A stretch of 64,000 nucleotides of DNA from Lachnospiraceae bacterium (GCA_910575075.1 CAJTCY010000011.1:1-64000); one strand, 5' to 3'. Counted from the stretch's first letter, positions 7,205 to 17,430 are shown. Numbers and translations: made by a program. The notes: generated from the sequence alone by a model not told the origin.

Positions 7205-10200
7205 TTATTTTACATGAATCTTGAGAGTTGCTTTCTTTCCATTATAGGTTTTAACTGTAATAACGGCATCTCCTTTCTTCTTAGCCGTCACCTTTCCAGT
7301 TTTAGAAACAGCTGCCACTGATTTCTTGTTAGAGACATACGTAATTTTATAACTTGCTGTGCCCTTTGGCAGTTTCCTTTTAATCTGAAATTTCTTTCCA
7401 ACCTTTAATGTCTTCTTCTTAGCATTCAGACTTATCTTAGCCGGCTTCTTTTTCACCGTCACATTCACTACGACCTTCTTATTGTTAGAAGAGCTTATGG
7501 TTATCTTACAGCTTCCGGTCTTTTGGGCAGTCATCCTTCCCTTCTTATCTACCTTTACCTTATTGTTGGAAGGCTTATAAGTAAGCGCCTTGTTGGAAGC
7601 ATTCTTCGGATAAACAGCAGCCTCTATCTGAACCTTCTCACCAATACCCACTGTCATCTTTTTTGCTGAAACCAATACCTTTTGAACTTCGTTCTTCTCC
7701 ACTTTTTTTTCTACCTTCACCTGCAGCAACGCCGTCTTTCCATTGGATGACTTCACCGTAATATCTGCTGTTCCGGCTTTCTTCGCCTCCACTTTTCCTG
7801 ACTCTGTCACTGTTGCCACGGTATCGTCACTGCTCTCATAGGTAAGTGCCTTATTTGTTGCATTCGTCGGAAGCACTTCTGCATTTATCTGGTAGGATTC
7901 TCCTATTTTCAGCGTCTTAGCTGTTTCAGACAGCCTTACCTCTGTTACCTCTACAGTGTTTTCTCCCTCTTCTTCTACCTTCACCTGCAGCAACGCCGTC
8001 TTTCCATTGGATGACTTCACCGTAATATTTGCTGTTCCGGCTTTCTTCGCCTCCACTTTTCCTGACTCTGTCACTGTTGCCACGGTATCGTCACTGCTCT
8101 CATAGGTAAGTGCCTTATCTGTTGCATCCGACGGAAGCACTTCTGCATTTATCTGGTAGGATTCTCCTATTTTCAGTGTCTTACTTGTTTCGGGCAGTTT
8201 TACCTCTGTTACCGCAACAACTTTTCCTTCTTCTACCTTCACCTGCAGCAACGCCGTCTTTCCATTGGATGACTTCACCGTAATATTTGCTGTTCCGGCT
8301 TTCTTCGCCTCCACTTTTCCTGACTCTGTCACTGTTGCCACGGTATCGTCACTGCTCTCATAGGTAAGCGTCTTATCTGTTGCATCTGACGGAAGCACTT
8401 CTGCATTTATCTGGTAAAATTCTCCTATTTTCAGTGTCTTGCTTGTTTCGGGCAGTTTTACCTCTGTTACCGCAACAACTTTTCCTTCTTCTACCTTCAC
8501 CTGCAGCAACGCCGTCTTTCCATTGGATGACTTCACCGTAATATTTGCTGTTCCGGCTTTCTTCGCCTCCACTTTTCCTGACTCTGTCACTGTTGCCACG
8601 GTATCGTCACTGCTCTCATAGGTAAGCGTCTTATCTGTCGCATCCGACGGAAGCACTTCTGCATTTATCTGGTAGGATTCTCCTATTTTCAGTGTCTTAC
8701 TTGTTTCGGGCAGTTTTACCTCTGTTACCGCAACAACTTTTCCTTCTTCTACCTTCACCAGCAGCGACGCCGTCTTTCCATTGGATGACTTCACCGTAAT
8801 ATTTGCTGTTCCGGCTTTCTTCGCCTCCACTTTTCCTGACCCTGTCACTGTTGCCACGGTATCTTTGCTACTTTCATAGGTAAGTGTCTTATCTGTTGCA
8901 TCTGACGGAAGCACTTCTGCATTTATCTGGTAGAATTCTCCTATTTTCAGTGTCTTACTTGTTTCGGGCAGTTTTACTTCTGTTACTTCAATATCCTTAT
9001 TCTCTTGCTCCAATTTCCAGTTGCTTAATTGCTCCAGCGCAATCTTACCGTCACCAAAGAATTTAACAGGAAGCCAGATATATCTGACATTTTTAGGATC
9101 TTCTCCATTTACGCTGTCACCGACACAAATATACTTATCTATTGTCTGCGTCTTGACATGGAACACATTGCTGGTTTGATTTTTCTTATCAATATCGACC
9201 ATCTGTTGGTTTGCGTCATCCCACATTCCAATCGTGTGAACTGCCCATGGACCGTTTATGGAATCTGCAACCGCATATTGAGGACCATCTTTATCGGGAT
9301 TACCTGCATTCACAATATAATATTTTCCATTTTCTTTAAATATGCCGCCCTCAGAAGCAAAAAGTGTACTATCACTATTATCTGTATACTCAACCTTCTG
9401 AGGCTGCCCTTGAACTCTTGTATAGTCAGAGGACAATTGGGCTATATAAATATTGTCGTCTATTGTTGTTCCAGGTACATTCCCCGTCAAACCCATACCA
9501 TATCTATGACCATAAATAATGTAGGCCGTACCATCGCTTTCCTTATATAAATTGATAAACCCAAATATATTATCCGCTCCAGCGTTCTCAACAATTTTAA
9601 AAGGACCTTTGATGCTGTTGCTGACAGCTACCTGCATTCCGCTGGCTTGAAGTTCACCCCACATCACGTATTGCTGTTTCTGTTCGTTATAAAGCACCTT
9701 CGGATGTGCGATTAAAAAATTATCTTTAATTTCCCATCCTTCCATTCTGCCTTCATAATTCCAGTTATATAAATCCTCTGAACTGTAGAGATGGATTCCA
9801 GGATTTTTTTTCTGGCCATCCTCCTCTAAGTCATTAACCCCAAACCAGTACCACTTCGTCTTACCTTCTTCTTCAACCTGATGAACTTCACCGCCGCAGG
9901 CCATAACCCGCCTTCCGTCCGTATCATACAAAACCTCACCTGACAGGCCATCAATGGAATCATATGCTTTCGGAACATCTGGATCTTGATCATCACTCAA
10001 CGCCGGCAATTTCCAGTTGCTTAATTTCTTTAACGCAATTGTACCATCTTCTGAAAAATCTATCGGAAGCCAGACATATCTCACTTTACCTGGATTTTCA
10101 AAATCCCAGCTATCCGTAACGTTGATCGTAACGACGCCTTCCACTGTATTTACTTGCAGGATGGCGCTCGTCGGATTCAGCGGAAGAGTCCCCTCCCCGA

Positions 10201-12241
10201 TCTCAGAGGTCTGACCCTGATCATCACGCATCTTTAGATCATGCACTGTCCATGTACCACTGTAAAGAGAATCTGTCACCGCATATTGCTTCTGAGCCGA
10301 ATTAACCATGTAATAACTGTCATCCTGCTTAAATATGGCTCCCTCAGCACTAAACGCATTAGCTCCAGTGAACTCAAATTTCCGCACCGTATTCTTATCA
10401 ATATCCATATAATCATTGTTCAACTGCGCCATATATAAATTGTCTGATGCCTGCTTCTGATCCTGGTACACAATGTATACAGTACCATCACTCTCCTGAA
10501 ATGGCGATATAAATCCTGACACCGCTTCGCAATATTTTACAAACTTAAACGGCCCTTTTATGCTGTCACTCGTAGCAATACACTGACCTTTCATTCCTGA
10601 CACCCACATCACATACTGACGATTTTGCTTATCATAGAATACCTTCGGATGCGCAGTCGGTAAGTCTTTCAAACACTCAAACACAATGTCTTTATCGCCG
10701 GCAGCCAAATCACCGTACAAATTCTTAAAATATTCGTCTGTCTCAAACTGATCTTTCGATGTCATGCCCTTGAAGATATCTTCTTCACGCGTCCAATTAT
10801 ATAAATCTGTGGAACTATACAGATGAAGTCCCCTTGCGGTATTGCCGCCTTCCACAAAATCACTGGGCGCATCTTCCCCAAACCAGTACCACTTTTTCAC
10901 GCCATTTTCATCAACCTGATGGACCTCGCCTCCACAGGCTACAACTTCCTGTCCTTTCGCGTCATATAATGGTTTATCCGCAAGTCCCAAAATAGAATCG
11001 TATGCTTCTGGCACATCTGGCTCTTCAGTATCACTCAGCGCTGGCAATTTCCAGTTGCTTGATTTCTTTAACGCAATTGTACCGTCTTCTGAAAAATCTA
11101 TCGGAAGCCAGACATATCTTTTACATGGATTAACGAGATCTTCACCCTCGCTATCCGTAATGTTGACATAAACGGTACCTTCCACTGTATTTACTTGCAG
11201 GATGAAGCTAGTCGGATGCAGCGGAAGAGTCCCATTTCCGATCTCAGAGGTCTGACCCTGATCATCACGTATCATCAAATTATGCACTGTCCAGGTGCCA
11301 TTCTCAAGAGAATCCGTCACCGCATATTGCTTTTCAGCCGAATTAACCATGTAATACTTGCCATTCTGCTTAAATATGCCGCCCTGAGCACTACTAAGCA
11401 CATTCGTGTCAGTAAATGCCATTTGCCGCTTCGTCCCTGCATCAATATCCATATAATCATCTGCAAGCTGTGCCATACATAAACCGCCTGATGTCTGATC
11501 CTGATACACAATGTATACGGTACCGTCACTCTCCTGATATGCTGTTATGAATCCTGTCACATCTTCGCAATATTTTATAACCTTAAATGGTCCTTTTATG
11601 CTGTCGCTCGTAGCAATGCACTGGCCCCTCTCTCTAAACGTACCCGGCGTTCCCGGTGTTCCCGGCGTTCCCACCATTTCTGGTCCTCTCGGCACCCACA
11701 TTACATACTGTTGTTTTTGCTTATGATAGAATATCTTCGGATGCGCGGTAGGGCATTCTTTCAAACAATCAAACACAGTATCTTTCTCGCTGTCACTCAG
11801 ATCACCGTACAAATTCTTAAAATATTCGTCTGTCTCAAACTGGTCTTTCGACGTCATACCCTTGAAAATATCTTCTTCACGCGTCCAATTATATAAATCT
11901 GTGGAACTATACAGATGAAGTGCCTGCACGGTATTGCCTCCTTCAGCAGGATCACTGTACATATCTTCTCCAAACCAGTACCACTTTTTCACCCCATCTT
12001 CTTCGGCCTGATGAATCTCACCTCCAAAGGCCATAACTTCCTCCCCTGCCGTGTCATATAATGGCTCATTAGCAAATCCGTGGATGGAATCATATCCCAC
12101 CGCTTTCTGCAAACTACTCTGATCTGCTGCAGCTAAATCTGCAGATTCTGCCCTTAAAGGAACAGTTGGAAACAATGATGACACACACATAACGACTGCC
12201 ATCGTTATGCGAAAAACACTTTGAAACTTCCTTTTTCTCAT
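7205..12241 (-). CDS. Secreted protein with three GH43-like beta-propellers and Big_2 repeats
   Basis: The start at 12241 (MRKRKFQSVFRI) has AAGGAGG seven bases upstream and begins a signal peptide. Three homologous modules follow (about 40-413, 415-757, 759-1083), each opening YDSI-x-G and carrying H-Q-x-E, KWYWFG, LHLYSS-DLYNW and AHPK-x-x-Y. They resemble GH43 subfamily 24 (exo-beta-1,3-galactanase-like) propellers. Where that subfamily usually has ERPK, all three have AHPK, so catalysis is uncertain. Module 1 has a GTPGTPGTPGT insert. Five Big_2 domains of 86 residues (1085-1507) and two Lys-rich Ig-like domains complete the 1678 residues. There is no LPXTG or membrane anchor. It stands alone behind its own promoter. 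Confidence 0.75.
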   Translation of the reverse strand: MRKRKFQSVFRITMAVVMCVSSLFPTVPLRAESADLAAADQSSLQKAVGYDSIHGFANEPLYDTAGEEVMAFGGEIHQAEEDGVKKWYWFGEDMYSDPAEGGNTVQALHLYSSTDLYNWTREEDIFKGMTSKDQFETDEYFKNLYGDLSDSEKDTVFDCLKECPTAHPKIFYHKQKQQYVMWVPRGPEMVGTPGTPGTPGTFRERGQCIATSDSIKGPFKVIKYCEDVTGFITAYQESDGTVYIVYQDQTSGGLCMAQLADDYMDIDAGTKRQMAFTDTNVLSSAQGGIFKQNGKYYMVNSAEKQYAVTDSLENGTWTVHNLMIRDDQGQTSEIGNGTLPLHPTSFILQVNTVEGTVYVNITDSEGEDLVNPCKRYVWLPIDFSEDGTIALKKSSNWKLPALSDTEEPDVPEAYDSILGLADKPLYDAKGQEVVACGGEVHQVDENGVKKWYWFGEDAPSDFVEGGNTARGLHLYSSTDLYNWTREEDIFKGMTSKDQFETDEYFKNLYGDLAAGDKDIVFECLKDLPTAHPKVFYDKQNRQYVMWVSGMKGQCIATSDSIKGPFKFVKYCEAVSGFISPFQESDGTVYIVYQDQKQASDNLYMAQLNNDYMDIDKNTVRKFEFTGANAFSAEGAIFKQDDSYYMVNSAQKQYAVTDSLYSGTWTVHDLKMRDDQGQTSEIGEGTLPLNPTSAILQVNTVEGVVTINVTDSWDFENPGKVRYVWLPIDFSEDGTIALKKLSNWKLPALSDDQDPDVPKAYDSIDGLSGEVLYDTDGRRVMACGGEVHQVEEEGKTKWYWFGVNDLEEDGQKKNPGIHLYSSEDLYNWNYEGRMEGWEIKDNFLIAHPKVLYNEQKQQYVMWGELQASGMQVAVSNSIKGPFKIVENAGADNIFGFINLYKESDGTAYIIYGHRYGMGLTGNVPGTTIDDNIYIAQLSSDYTRVQGQPQKVEYTDNSDSTLFASEGGIFKENGKYYIVNAGNPDKDGPQYAVADSINGPWAVHTIGMWDDANQQMVDIDKKNQTSNVFHVKTQTIDKYICVGDSVNGEDPKNVRYIWLPVKFFGDGKIALEQLSNWKLEQENKDIEVTEVKLPETSKTLKIGEFYQINAEVLPSDATDKTLTYESSKDTVATVTGSGKVEAKKAGTANITVKSSNGKTASLLVKVEEGKVVAVTEVKLPETSKTLKIGESYQINAEVLPSDATDKTLTYESSDDTVATVTESGKVEAKKAGTANITVKSSNGKTALLQVKVEEGKVVAVTEVKLPETSKTLKIGEFYQINAEVLPSDATDKTLTYESSDDTVATVTESGKVEAKKAGTANITVKSSNGKTALLQVKVEEGKVVAVTEVKLPETSKTLKIGESYQINAEVLPSDATDKALTYESSDDTVATVTESGKVEAKKAGTANITVKSSNGKTALLQVKVEEEGENTVEVTEVRLSETAKTLKIGESYQINAEVLPTNATNKALTYESSDDTVATVTESGKVEAKKAGTADITVKSSNGKTALLQVKVEKKVEKNEVQKVLVSAKKMTVGIGEKVQIEAAVYPKNASNKALTYKPSNNKVKVDKKGRMTAQKTGSCKITISSSNNKKVVVNVTVKKKPAKISLNAKKKTLKVGKKFQIKRKLPKGTASYKITYVSNKKSVAAVSKTGKVTAKKKGDAVITVKTYNGKKATLKIHVK
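7720..8990 (-). repeat. Five tandem Big_2 coding repeats, 258-264 bp
   Basis: The same landmark (actctgtcactgttgcc on the plus strand) recurs at 7801, 8065, 8323 and 8581, with a diverged copy (accctgtc) at 8839. Spacings are 264, 258, 258 and 258 bases. Neighbouring units are nearly identical at DNA level, including silent positions, which points to recent duplication or gene conversion. Copy number is likely to vary between strains. Confidence 0.9.
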
Positions 12242-12329
12242 GACTTTGCCTCCTTGCATTTTAATTTTACCATATTGTTCCATTTACTGCCCGTACAAAG
12301 ACTTGCTTTCTGACGACAGTACCATTTTC

Positions 12330-12358
12330 ATTATAACTTCTATTTCAAATTTATGCAA
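12330..12358 (-). promoter_or_regulatory. Sigma-A promoter of the triple-propeller gene
   Basis: The minus strand reads TTGCAT (12353-12358), 17 bases, TATAAT (12330-12335), about 90 bases before the start codon. The rest of the 12242-12550 gap holds no gene I can support; a 71-codon plus-strand frame there lacks a ribosome site. Confidence 0.7.
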
Positions 12359-12550
12359 CATAAGTTAACTTTTTCCCGCGGCAACTTCTGACCGGATGGA
12401 ACAAGAGTAGATGAAGGAATTTTTTATAATCCGAATAGAAAAGTGTCATGCGAAAGCCTCCCGAAGAAGACTGCATCCCTGCACAGATGAATTTATTCCA
12501 TTGAGTAATACCATAGAAAAATCAGGGAGATGTTTAGCTCAAACTTTCGG

Positions 12551-12931
12551 TTATCCCATCCCTATAATCATCCCTGTTAAAAAAGAAAACAGCCACACCA
12601 TCCATACAAAGAGGCTGAATCGATGAAATGTCTGCATCTGCTTTTCATTTCCGCGGGTCAGAGTAACCGTAGCCCAGACTGCATGGAACAGCATCAGTAC
12701 AATAGCGATAAACCCCGTAACCCCATGCAATGTCACACCTGATTTTTCGCTGTTATCTGCTATTATCCCCATCAAAGAAGTCCCCGTCGTGTCAAATACC
12801 AAACCTGCCCAAAAAACAATCACGTGCCATTTACTCAGCATATGTGATTTCCGCTCCGCAAACACGCCAATCGTATATAAGACCAATGCAGCCATAATAC
12901 ATATGACCGCAGCTATAAGTTCTGCTTTCAT
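12551..12931 (-). CDS. HsmA family membrane protein (TIGR03987-like)
   Basis: The protein has 126 residues with four hydrophobic segments. It reads MKAELIAAVICIMAALVLYT, then HVIVFWAGLVFDTTGTSLMG, HGVTGFIAIVLMLFHAVWAT and FSLFVWMVWLFSFLTGMIIG. The WHVIVFW...FDTTGT pattern is typical of the HsmA/TIGR03987 family. The start at 12931 is chosen because AAGGAG lies just upstream; a longer frame from 13039 adds a Lys/Arg-rich stretch overlapping the acetyltransferase gene and lacks support. The function of the family is poorly defined. Confidence 0.8.
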   Translation of the reverse strand: MKAELIAAVICIMAALVLYTIGVFAERKSHMLSKWHVIVFWAGLVFDTTGTSLMGIIADNSEKSGVTLHGVTGFIAIVLMLFHAVWATVTLTRGNEKQMQTFHRFSLFVWMVWLFSFLTGMIIGMG

Positions 12932-13020
12932 TGTTTTTCTCCTTTTCCATGATAAAATTAACAAGAATAACCTCTTGCCGTTCTGTGTTCTGCTTCTGAA
13001 TGATTCTATACCCTTTCTTT

Positions 13021-13572
13021 TCAAAACAGATCTTCCCACTCATTGCGCGTTATTGCATAAACATAAGATATTTCATTCTTTTTATCAGAATACTCTTTGA
13101 TTTTTCTCATGCCTATTGCTTTTGCCGTAGAAAAAGAACTAATATTGGTATATTTCATGTAGGAATATAAACAATCATAATCTGTATTTGTGAACGCCCA
13201 ATCTCTTACAGCTTTTCCCGCCTCGCTTCCATAACCCTTTTTCCAATATTTTTTATGAATATGGTAGCCGATTTCTGGTAAGAATTCATTATCAATATTT
13301 TGAATTGTAATTCCGCAATCTCCTATAAATCTCCCTGTTTCTTTTAATACTACAGCCCATAACCCAAATCCGAATTCTTGATAGTTTTGTAAATTCCAGT
13401 TAATCCAATGTTTGGTTTTTTCCTTATTGAATGGCTGCGGATAATGTTGCATTGTTTCCGCATCTGAAAGAATTTCATACAAATTATCGCAGTCATCCCA
13501 CATAAATTCTCTCAACGCTAATCGTTCTGTTTCTATCATGAAGTTCTCTCCATTAATCCTGAATTTGTACAT
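13021..13572 (-). CDS. GNAT N-acetyltransferase, RimJ/RimL type
   Basis: The protein shows the RimJ/RimL layout: IETERLALREF at the start, GLWAVVLKETGRFIGDCGI in the central sheet, the acetyl-CoA loop KKYWKKGYGSEAG, and NISSFSTAKAIGMRKIKEY near the end. It is predicted to transfer acetyl from acetyl-CoA to an amine; the substrate cannot be read from sequence. Two starts have ribosome sites: 13572 (GGGAGG) and 13539 (GGAGAG before MIETERL). The second fits the family length better. It lies upstream of hsmA in the same direction. Confidence 0.85.
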   Translation of the reverse strand: MYKFRINGENFMIETERLALREFMWDDCDNLYEILSDAETMQHYPQPFNKEKTKHWINWNLQNYQEFGFGLWAVVLKETGRFIGDCGITIQNIDNEFLPEIGYHIHKKYWKKGYGSEAGKAVRDWAFTNTDYDCLYSYMKYTNISSFSTAKAIGMRKIKEYSDKKNEISYVYAITRNEWEDLF

Positions 13573-13614
13573 ATCCGTCCTCCCTTGGGTTTTGGAAAAA
13601 TCAAAGAAATCATA

Positions 13615-14088
13615 TTACTTCAATTTGATTTCAATTTCATAATGCTGCCAAAAGTAGACCGTATACATAATCAATCCAATAAAAAGTATAGCCAAACCAA
13701 TGCCTGTTCCATTGTTATCAGGAAAATAATAATTAATGACAAAATGGATTGGGGTAAGTAACACAGCGACTACCAGCCAAATCTTTTCCACACGCCGAAA
13801 ATCTTTTTCTGCCTTTGTTTTCTTTTCTTGTAATAAGAGCATATTTTCCTCCGCCTTTGCTTTATAATTCTCCATAGCAATCCTTTCTCCACTTAATAGT
13901 TCATTTACGGTTATCTCTAAAATATTACACAGTTCTAACATGATTGACACATCAGGAATACTTTTTCCAGTTTCCCATTTGGATACTGCCCGATTCGTGA
14001 TATTCAATTGTTCTGCAAGCTGCATTTGTGTCAATCCTTTTTCTTTACGACAAGAGGCAATAAATTTTCCTATCTCATCCTGATTCAT
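13615..14088 (-). CDS. XRE-family regulator with C-terminal membrane segments
   Basis: There are 157 residues. Residues 5-60 form a Cro/C1-type helix-turn-helix (IGKFIASCRKEKGLTQMQLA, then ITNRAVSKWETGKSIPD). A charged linker and two hydrophobic spans follow (IWLVVAVLLTPIHFVINYYF and IGLAILFIGLIMYTVYF). Membrane-linked XRE regulators of this layout are common in Clostridia and often respond to cell-envelope cues. The start at 14088 has AAAGGAGG upstream; the longer frame to 14166 does not. Target genes are unknown. Confidence 0.85.
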   Translation of the reverse strand: MNQDEIGKFIASCRKEKGLTQMQLAEQLNITNRAVSKWETGKSIPDVSIMLELCNILEITVNELLSGERIAMENYKAKAEENMLLLQEKKTKAEKDFRRVEKIWLVVAVLLTPIHFVINYYFPDNNGTGIGLAILFIGLIMYTVYFWQHYEIEIKLK

Positions 14089-14226
14089 TCCTGAAATCCT
14101 CCTTTCTGTGCATATTGTACTGGAAAATCGTCTCATAATACACGAACTATCAGTTGAATTAAGCACATTCCACTTATGGTTGATTGTACTTGCCCGATCC
14201 GTAACTCTCCTCTCTCATTTGGTCCA

Positions 14227-17200
14227 TCACACAGAATCCAATAAAAGCCTATTTACTTTTTCATTTAACTGACGCTCAATTTCCTCCAATTCTTTTTCAT
14301 CCCCTGCTAAAGTATGAGCCTCTTTTGCCAATATAGCAATTTCATTATGTAATATCTTATTTTCGCAATATCGAGGTATATTGATTCTCTCTAAGATATG
14401 CCCTGATATGAACCACGCGACATATGCATTTACAAACCGTGAAACAATATCCGCATTTAAAACACCTGTCAAATAGTATGCTTCTGATTCATTCTCCAAT
14501 GGAACCATTAGCAGATTGTGATCCGGTATAAGCATTCGGTTATCATCATTCGAGATCGTTACCGCTGCGACACCTTTAGACAATGCCTTCCAAATAACTT
14601 TATATGGAGAAAATGTATATTTGCCAATATTGTATAAAGAATACTCAGGTGCATGTTCATCCTGTCTCAAAATAAATTTTTTATATGTGGCTCTTTCTTT
14701 TAAAACAGGAATAAAACCATGTCTGTCTAAATAGAAATAGTCAAACATATTAGGACAAGTTGATAACAATTCATCCTTTGCAATCACTTTTCCTTCCTTT
14801 GTGTAAGGCAGTATAATGGAATACTCTGGGTTGTACTTCCATTTTTTCACATCTTTCCCCCTCAATAACGGATAAATATGCTGCTTTTCTAATGGAAAAT
14901 TAGAAACCTGAGAAATCTTTTTGCGGCTGTTCTCCGGAGAATTGTCTACAAGTATCAAATCAGATTTCATTCTTTTCTTTTCCCTTACCCAAAAAATCGC
15001 ATTGGCACTGGTATCTACACCCTTTCGTGCACGATAAAACGAAGATCCTTCTTTATTTATCATTTTATCAAACATCTTCTTCTCATGATATGCAGCAACC
15101 ATCCATGGAGAATTGTATTCATTAATTGGAGAAGCATAGAATTCTTTGCATTTGATCATTCTTTCAAACACACTTTCTTTTCTCTCGTTGGAACTAATTA
15201 CATTTTTGCCGCATTTATACCACTTTTTATATACAACTGGATATGTATTCTTTTCACCCTTTTGTAAAATAATAGTTGCGGTTTTATTATTCACTCCCAA
15301 ATCTTTAAAAGGCTCAACTTCAACAAAATCATTTACAGACTTAACGCTTACAGGGATTTTTTCTTTTATCATAAATTTCCGAAATCCGTCGCCTCCTCCG
15401 GATGCCTGTAATAAATTTTGATTGATTACAAAGCCCAGCTTAGCTCCATCCTTCAAAAAATTGTCCATGATAACATACGTCATGAGTACGGAGATATCAT
15501 CGTGGGCGCTGCCTAATTGTGCTTTTTGTCCTTTATGATCAAACACGCGATAATCATACCAGTACTTTTGTATGGATCCCCTATAATTTTCCGGGAGGTT
15601 CTGCCAATCAATCCATGGCGGGTTGCCGATTATGTAGTCAGCCTTTCTTTGGAATATGGGTGCAAACGCATTCTTAATAACATTGGCCCAGACACCATCC
15701 AGATTTTTTTTATTCAGCGCTTCCATCTTTATATAAAATTCCTTAAGTACCTTGTATTCTTTTTGTGACAAGCTCTGTCTCAGTTCTGGTAATTCCTTTA
15801 TGAGCTGCATTTCAAATACATCTAAATTACCACCTCTATGAATACAATCGTTTACAATATCCATGACATTATTTAATTTTTTGATATCGACAAGTTTTTT
15901 CGGCAGGATAAAAGTTTCTGCCTTAGTTGGAATTATATAACAATCTTTACTTTCTTCATATCCTTCTAAGACAGTTAACATGGCATCGCATAAATATACC
16001 GGAATTTCTACCGGTTCCTCACACTCGGATAACATCTCTCCCAGCGCAATGATATAGTTGGCACGGGCACATATAACTGCCAATGGATTCAAATCATATC
16101 CTATTACGCTGTTCATAATAATTTTTAGAAGTTTTTCGGACGGCAAACTGGATCCATATTGATTCATGATCTTTTTTATAAGCATGACTAAAAATGTACC
16201 TGAGCCGCAAGTTGGATCCAAAAATAATGTGTCCTCTTTCATCTGAGGCTGCAAGTCTTCCAATAAAAACTCTGCCAGCCAGTCTGGTGTATAAAACTCA
16301 CCTAAATTCTTCCGTAATACGGCGGGCAGCAATTCATAATATAAATTTTTTAAGATATCTCTCGCAATATCACGTTCTAAAACAATAATTGAATAATCAT
16401 ATTTTTCAAAAGTTTCAATCAATGTCTGCAAAAGTACACCAATCTCATCATTCCAAAGATACAGATACCAGCTAAAAAAATCTCCTTCCAAAAAATTTGA
16501 AATACCGAGTCTGCGAAAAATCCCTCCCTCTTCAATGTCCTTAAAATCATCTCTTAACTTTTCAAAACTTTCTGTATGGAAACAATACTTTTCCACCATA
16601 GTACTGCCCTTTAAGTATGTTAAAATATTCAGGGATAATACTTTTATCAATAAAGAAAAATATGTCTGAATGGCAAAAATCAGATAAGAATAGTTTATCG
16701 TCTCTGTCTTCAGCGAATACTGTTCTTTTAAACCTTTTATTCTTAAATCTTTAGTCTCAAAACTATATCCATATACCTCCCGATAAAGAATCTGCCACTG
16801 TTCAAATAATAATTTTGCTTTATTCATTTCATTGTTGCATTCCAACTTATGATATAATGTCGAAATAGCCTGAATTGACTGACTGCTGGCTGACCCAAAA
16901 TCATGTATCAAATTATCAGCCAGCAAAGCTTTACCGCTGGAATTTACAGACAGCAGTCTCATAAGAAATAACTCATATGAATCAACGGTCATTTCCTGCG
17001 GCACACTGATATTCCAATCATTTCCCTGTTTTTTTATATATATTACATAATATCCATCAAAAACTACCCCCATGATCTTATGGAAAGGAACGCTCGTTTT
17101 TTTATGGAAACCATTCATCTGCCTTTGAACCTGCTCTATAAATTTCAAATTTCCTGCCGTATTAGAACTTGCAATTCTTGTTGGATATTTATATTCAATG

Positions 17201-17430
17201 AGAAAATTACCATATAAAGAATCAATTCGCCCTTGCAATACTGTAAATTCATTTTCTACATTTACGTTCCTGTCAATCTCCAATTTCTTAAACAAATCAT
17301 CCAATATAATTGCACAATTTTGTCTGAAATTTTCTTCTTTATGCTCATTTCCTCTCCTTGCTTCCAGTAATTTCCCGAACAATTCTTCTTTATTATCATG
17401 AATATAAGTTCTAATCTTTGAATTAATCAT
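14227..17430 (-). CDS. Type IIG restriction-modification enzyme (Eco57I-like, fused nuclease and N6-adenine methylase)
   Basis: This 1067-residue single-chain enzyme has an N-terminal nuclease region with D-x8-E-Y-K (RIDSLYGNFLIEYK, about 71-84). A helical middle leads to the methylase with GEFYTPDWLA, motif I LDPTCGSGTFL (about 403-413) and motif IV GNPPW (about 603). The C-terminal third carries a target-recognition-like region (LLRGKDVKKWKY, and ISGHILERINIP near the end). It is expected to methylate adenine at, and cut near, one recognition site. No separate S or R subunit is adjacent. The start at 17430 has GGAGGAG seven bases upstream. Its promoter lies in a segment duplicated at 1.06 kb. 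Confidence 0.85.
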   Translation of the reverse strand: MINSKIRTYIHDNKEELFGKLLEARRGNEHKEENFRQNCAIILDDLFKKLEIDRNVNVENEFTVLQGRIDSLYGNFLIEYKYPTRIASSNTAGNLKFIEQVQRQMNGFHKKTSVPFHKIMGVVFDGYYVIYIKKQGNDWNISVPQEMTVDSYELFLMRLLSVNSSGKALLADNLIHDFGSASSQSIQAISTLYHKLECNNEMNKAKLLFEQWQILYREVYGYSFETKDLRIKGLKEQYSLKTETINYSYLIFAIQTYFSLLIKVLSLNILTYLKGSTMVEKYCFHTESFEKLRDDFKDIEEGGIFRRLGISNFLEGDFFSWYLYLWNDEIGVLLQTLIETFEKYDYSIIVLERDIARDILKNLYYELLPAVLRKNLGEFYTPDWLAEFLLEDLQPQMKEDTLFLDPTCGSGTFLVMLIKKIMNQYGSSLPSEKLLKIIMNSVIGYDLNPLAVICARANYIIALGEMLSECEEPVEIPVYLCDAMLTVLEGYEESKDCYIIPTKAETFILPKKLVDIKKLNNVMDIVNDCIHRGGNLDVFEMQLIKELPELRQSLSQKEYKVLKEFYIKMEALNKKNLDGVWANVIKNAFAPIFQRKADYIIGNPPWIDWQNLPENYRGSIQKYWYDYRVFDHKGQKAQLGSAHDDISVLMTYVIMDNFLKDGAKLGFVINQNLLQASGGGDGFRKFMIKEKIPVSVKSVNDFVEVEPFKDLGVNNKTATIILQKGEKNTYPVVYKKWYKCGKNVISSNERKESVFERMIKCKEFYASPINEYNSPWMVAAYHEKKMFDKMINKEGSSFYRARKGVDTSANAIFWVREKKRMKSDLILVDNSPENSRKKISQVSNFPLEKQHIYPLLRGKDVKKWKYNPEYSIILPYTKEGKVIAKDELLSTCPNMFDYFYLDRHGFIPVLKERATYKKFILRQDEHAPEYSLYNIGKYTFSPYKVIWKALSKGVAAVTISNDDNRMLIPDHNLLMVPLENESEAYYLTGVLNADIVSRFVNAYVAWFISGHILERINIPRYCENKILHNEIAILAKEAHTLAGDEKELEEIERQLNEKVNRLLLDSV

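Noticed and set aside
7720-8990. Regular direct repeats as a CRISPR array
   Set aside because: The 258-bp periodic units are coding throughout (Big_2 domains) with no short repeat/unique spacer pattern and no cas genes.
12411-12626. 71-codon plus-strand gene between the propeller gene and hsmA
   Set aside because: It overlaps hsmA in antisense and has no ribosome site.
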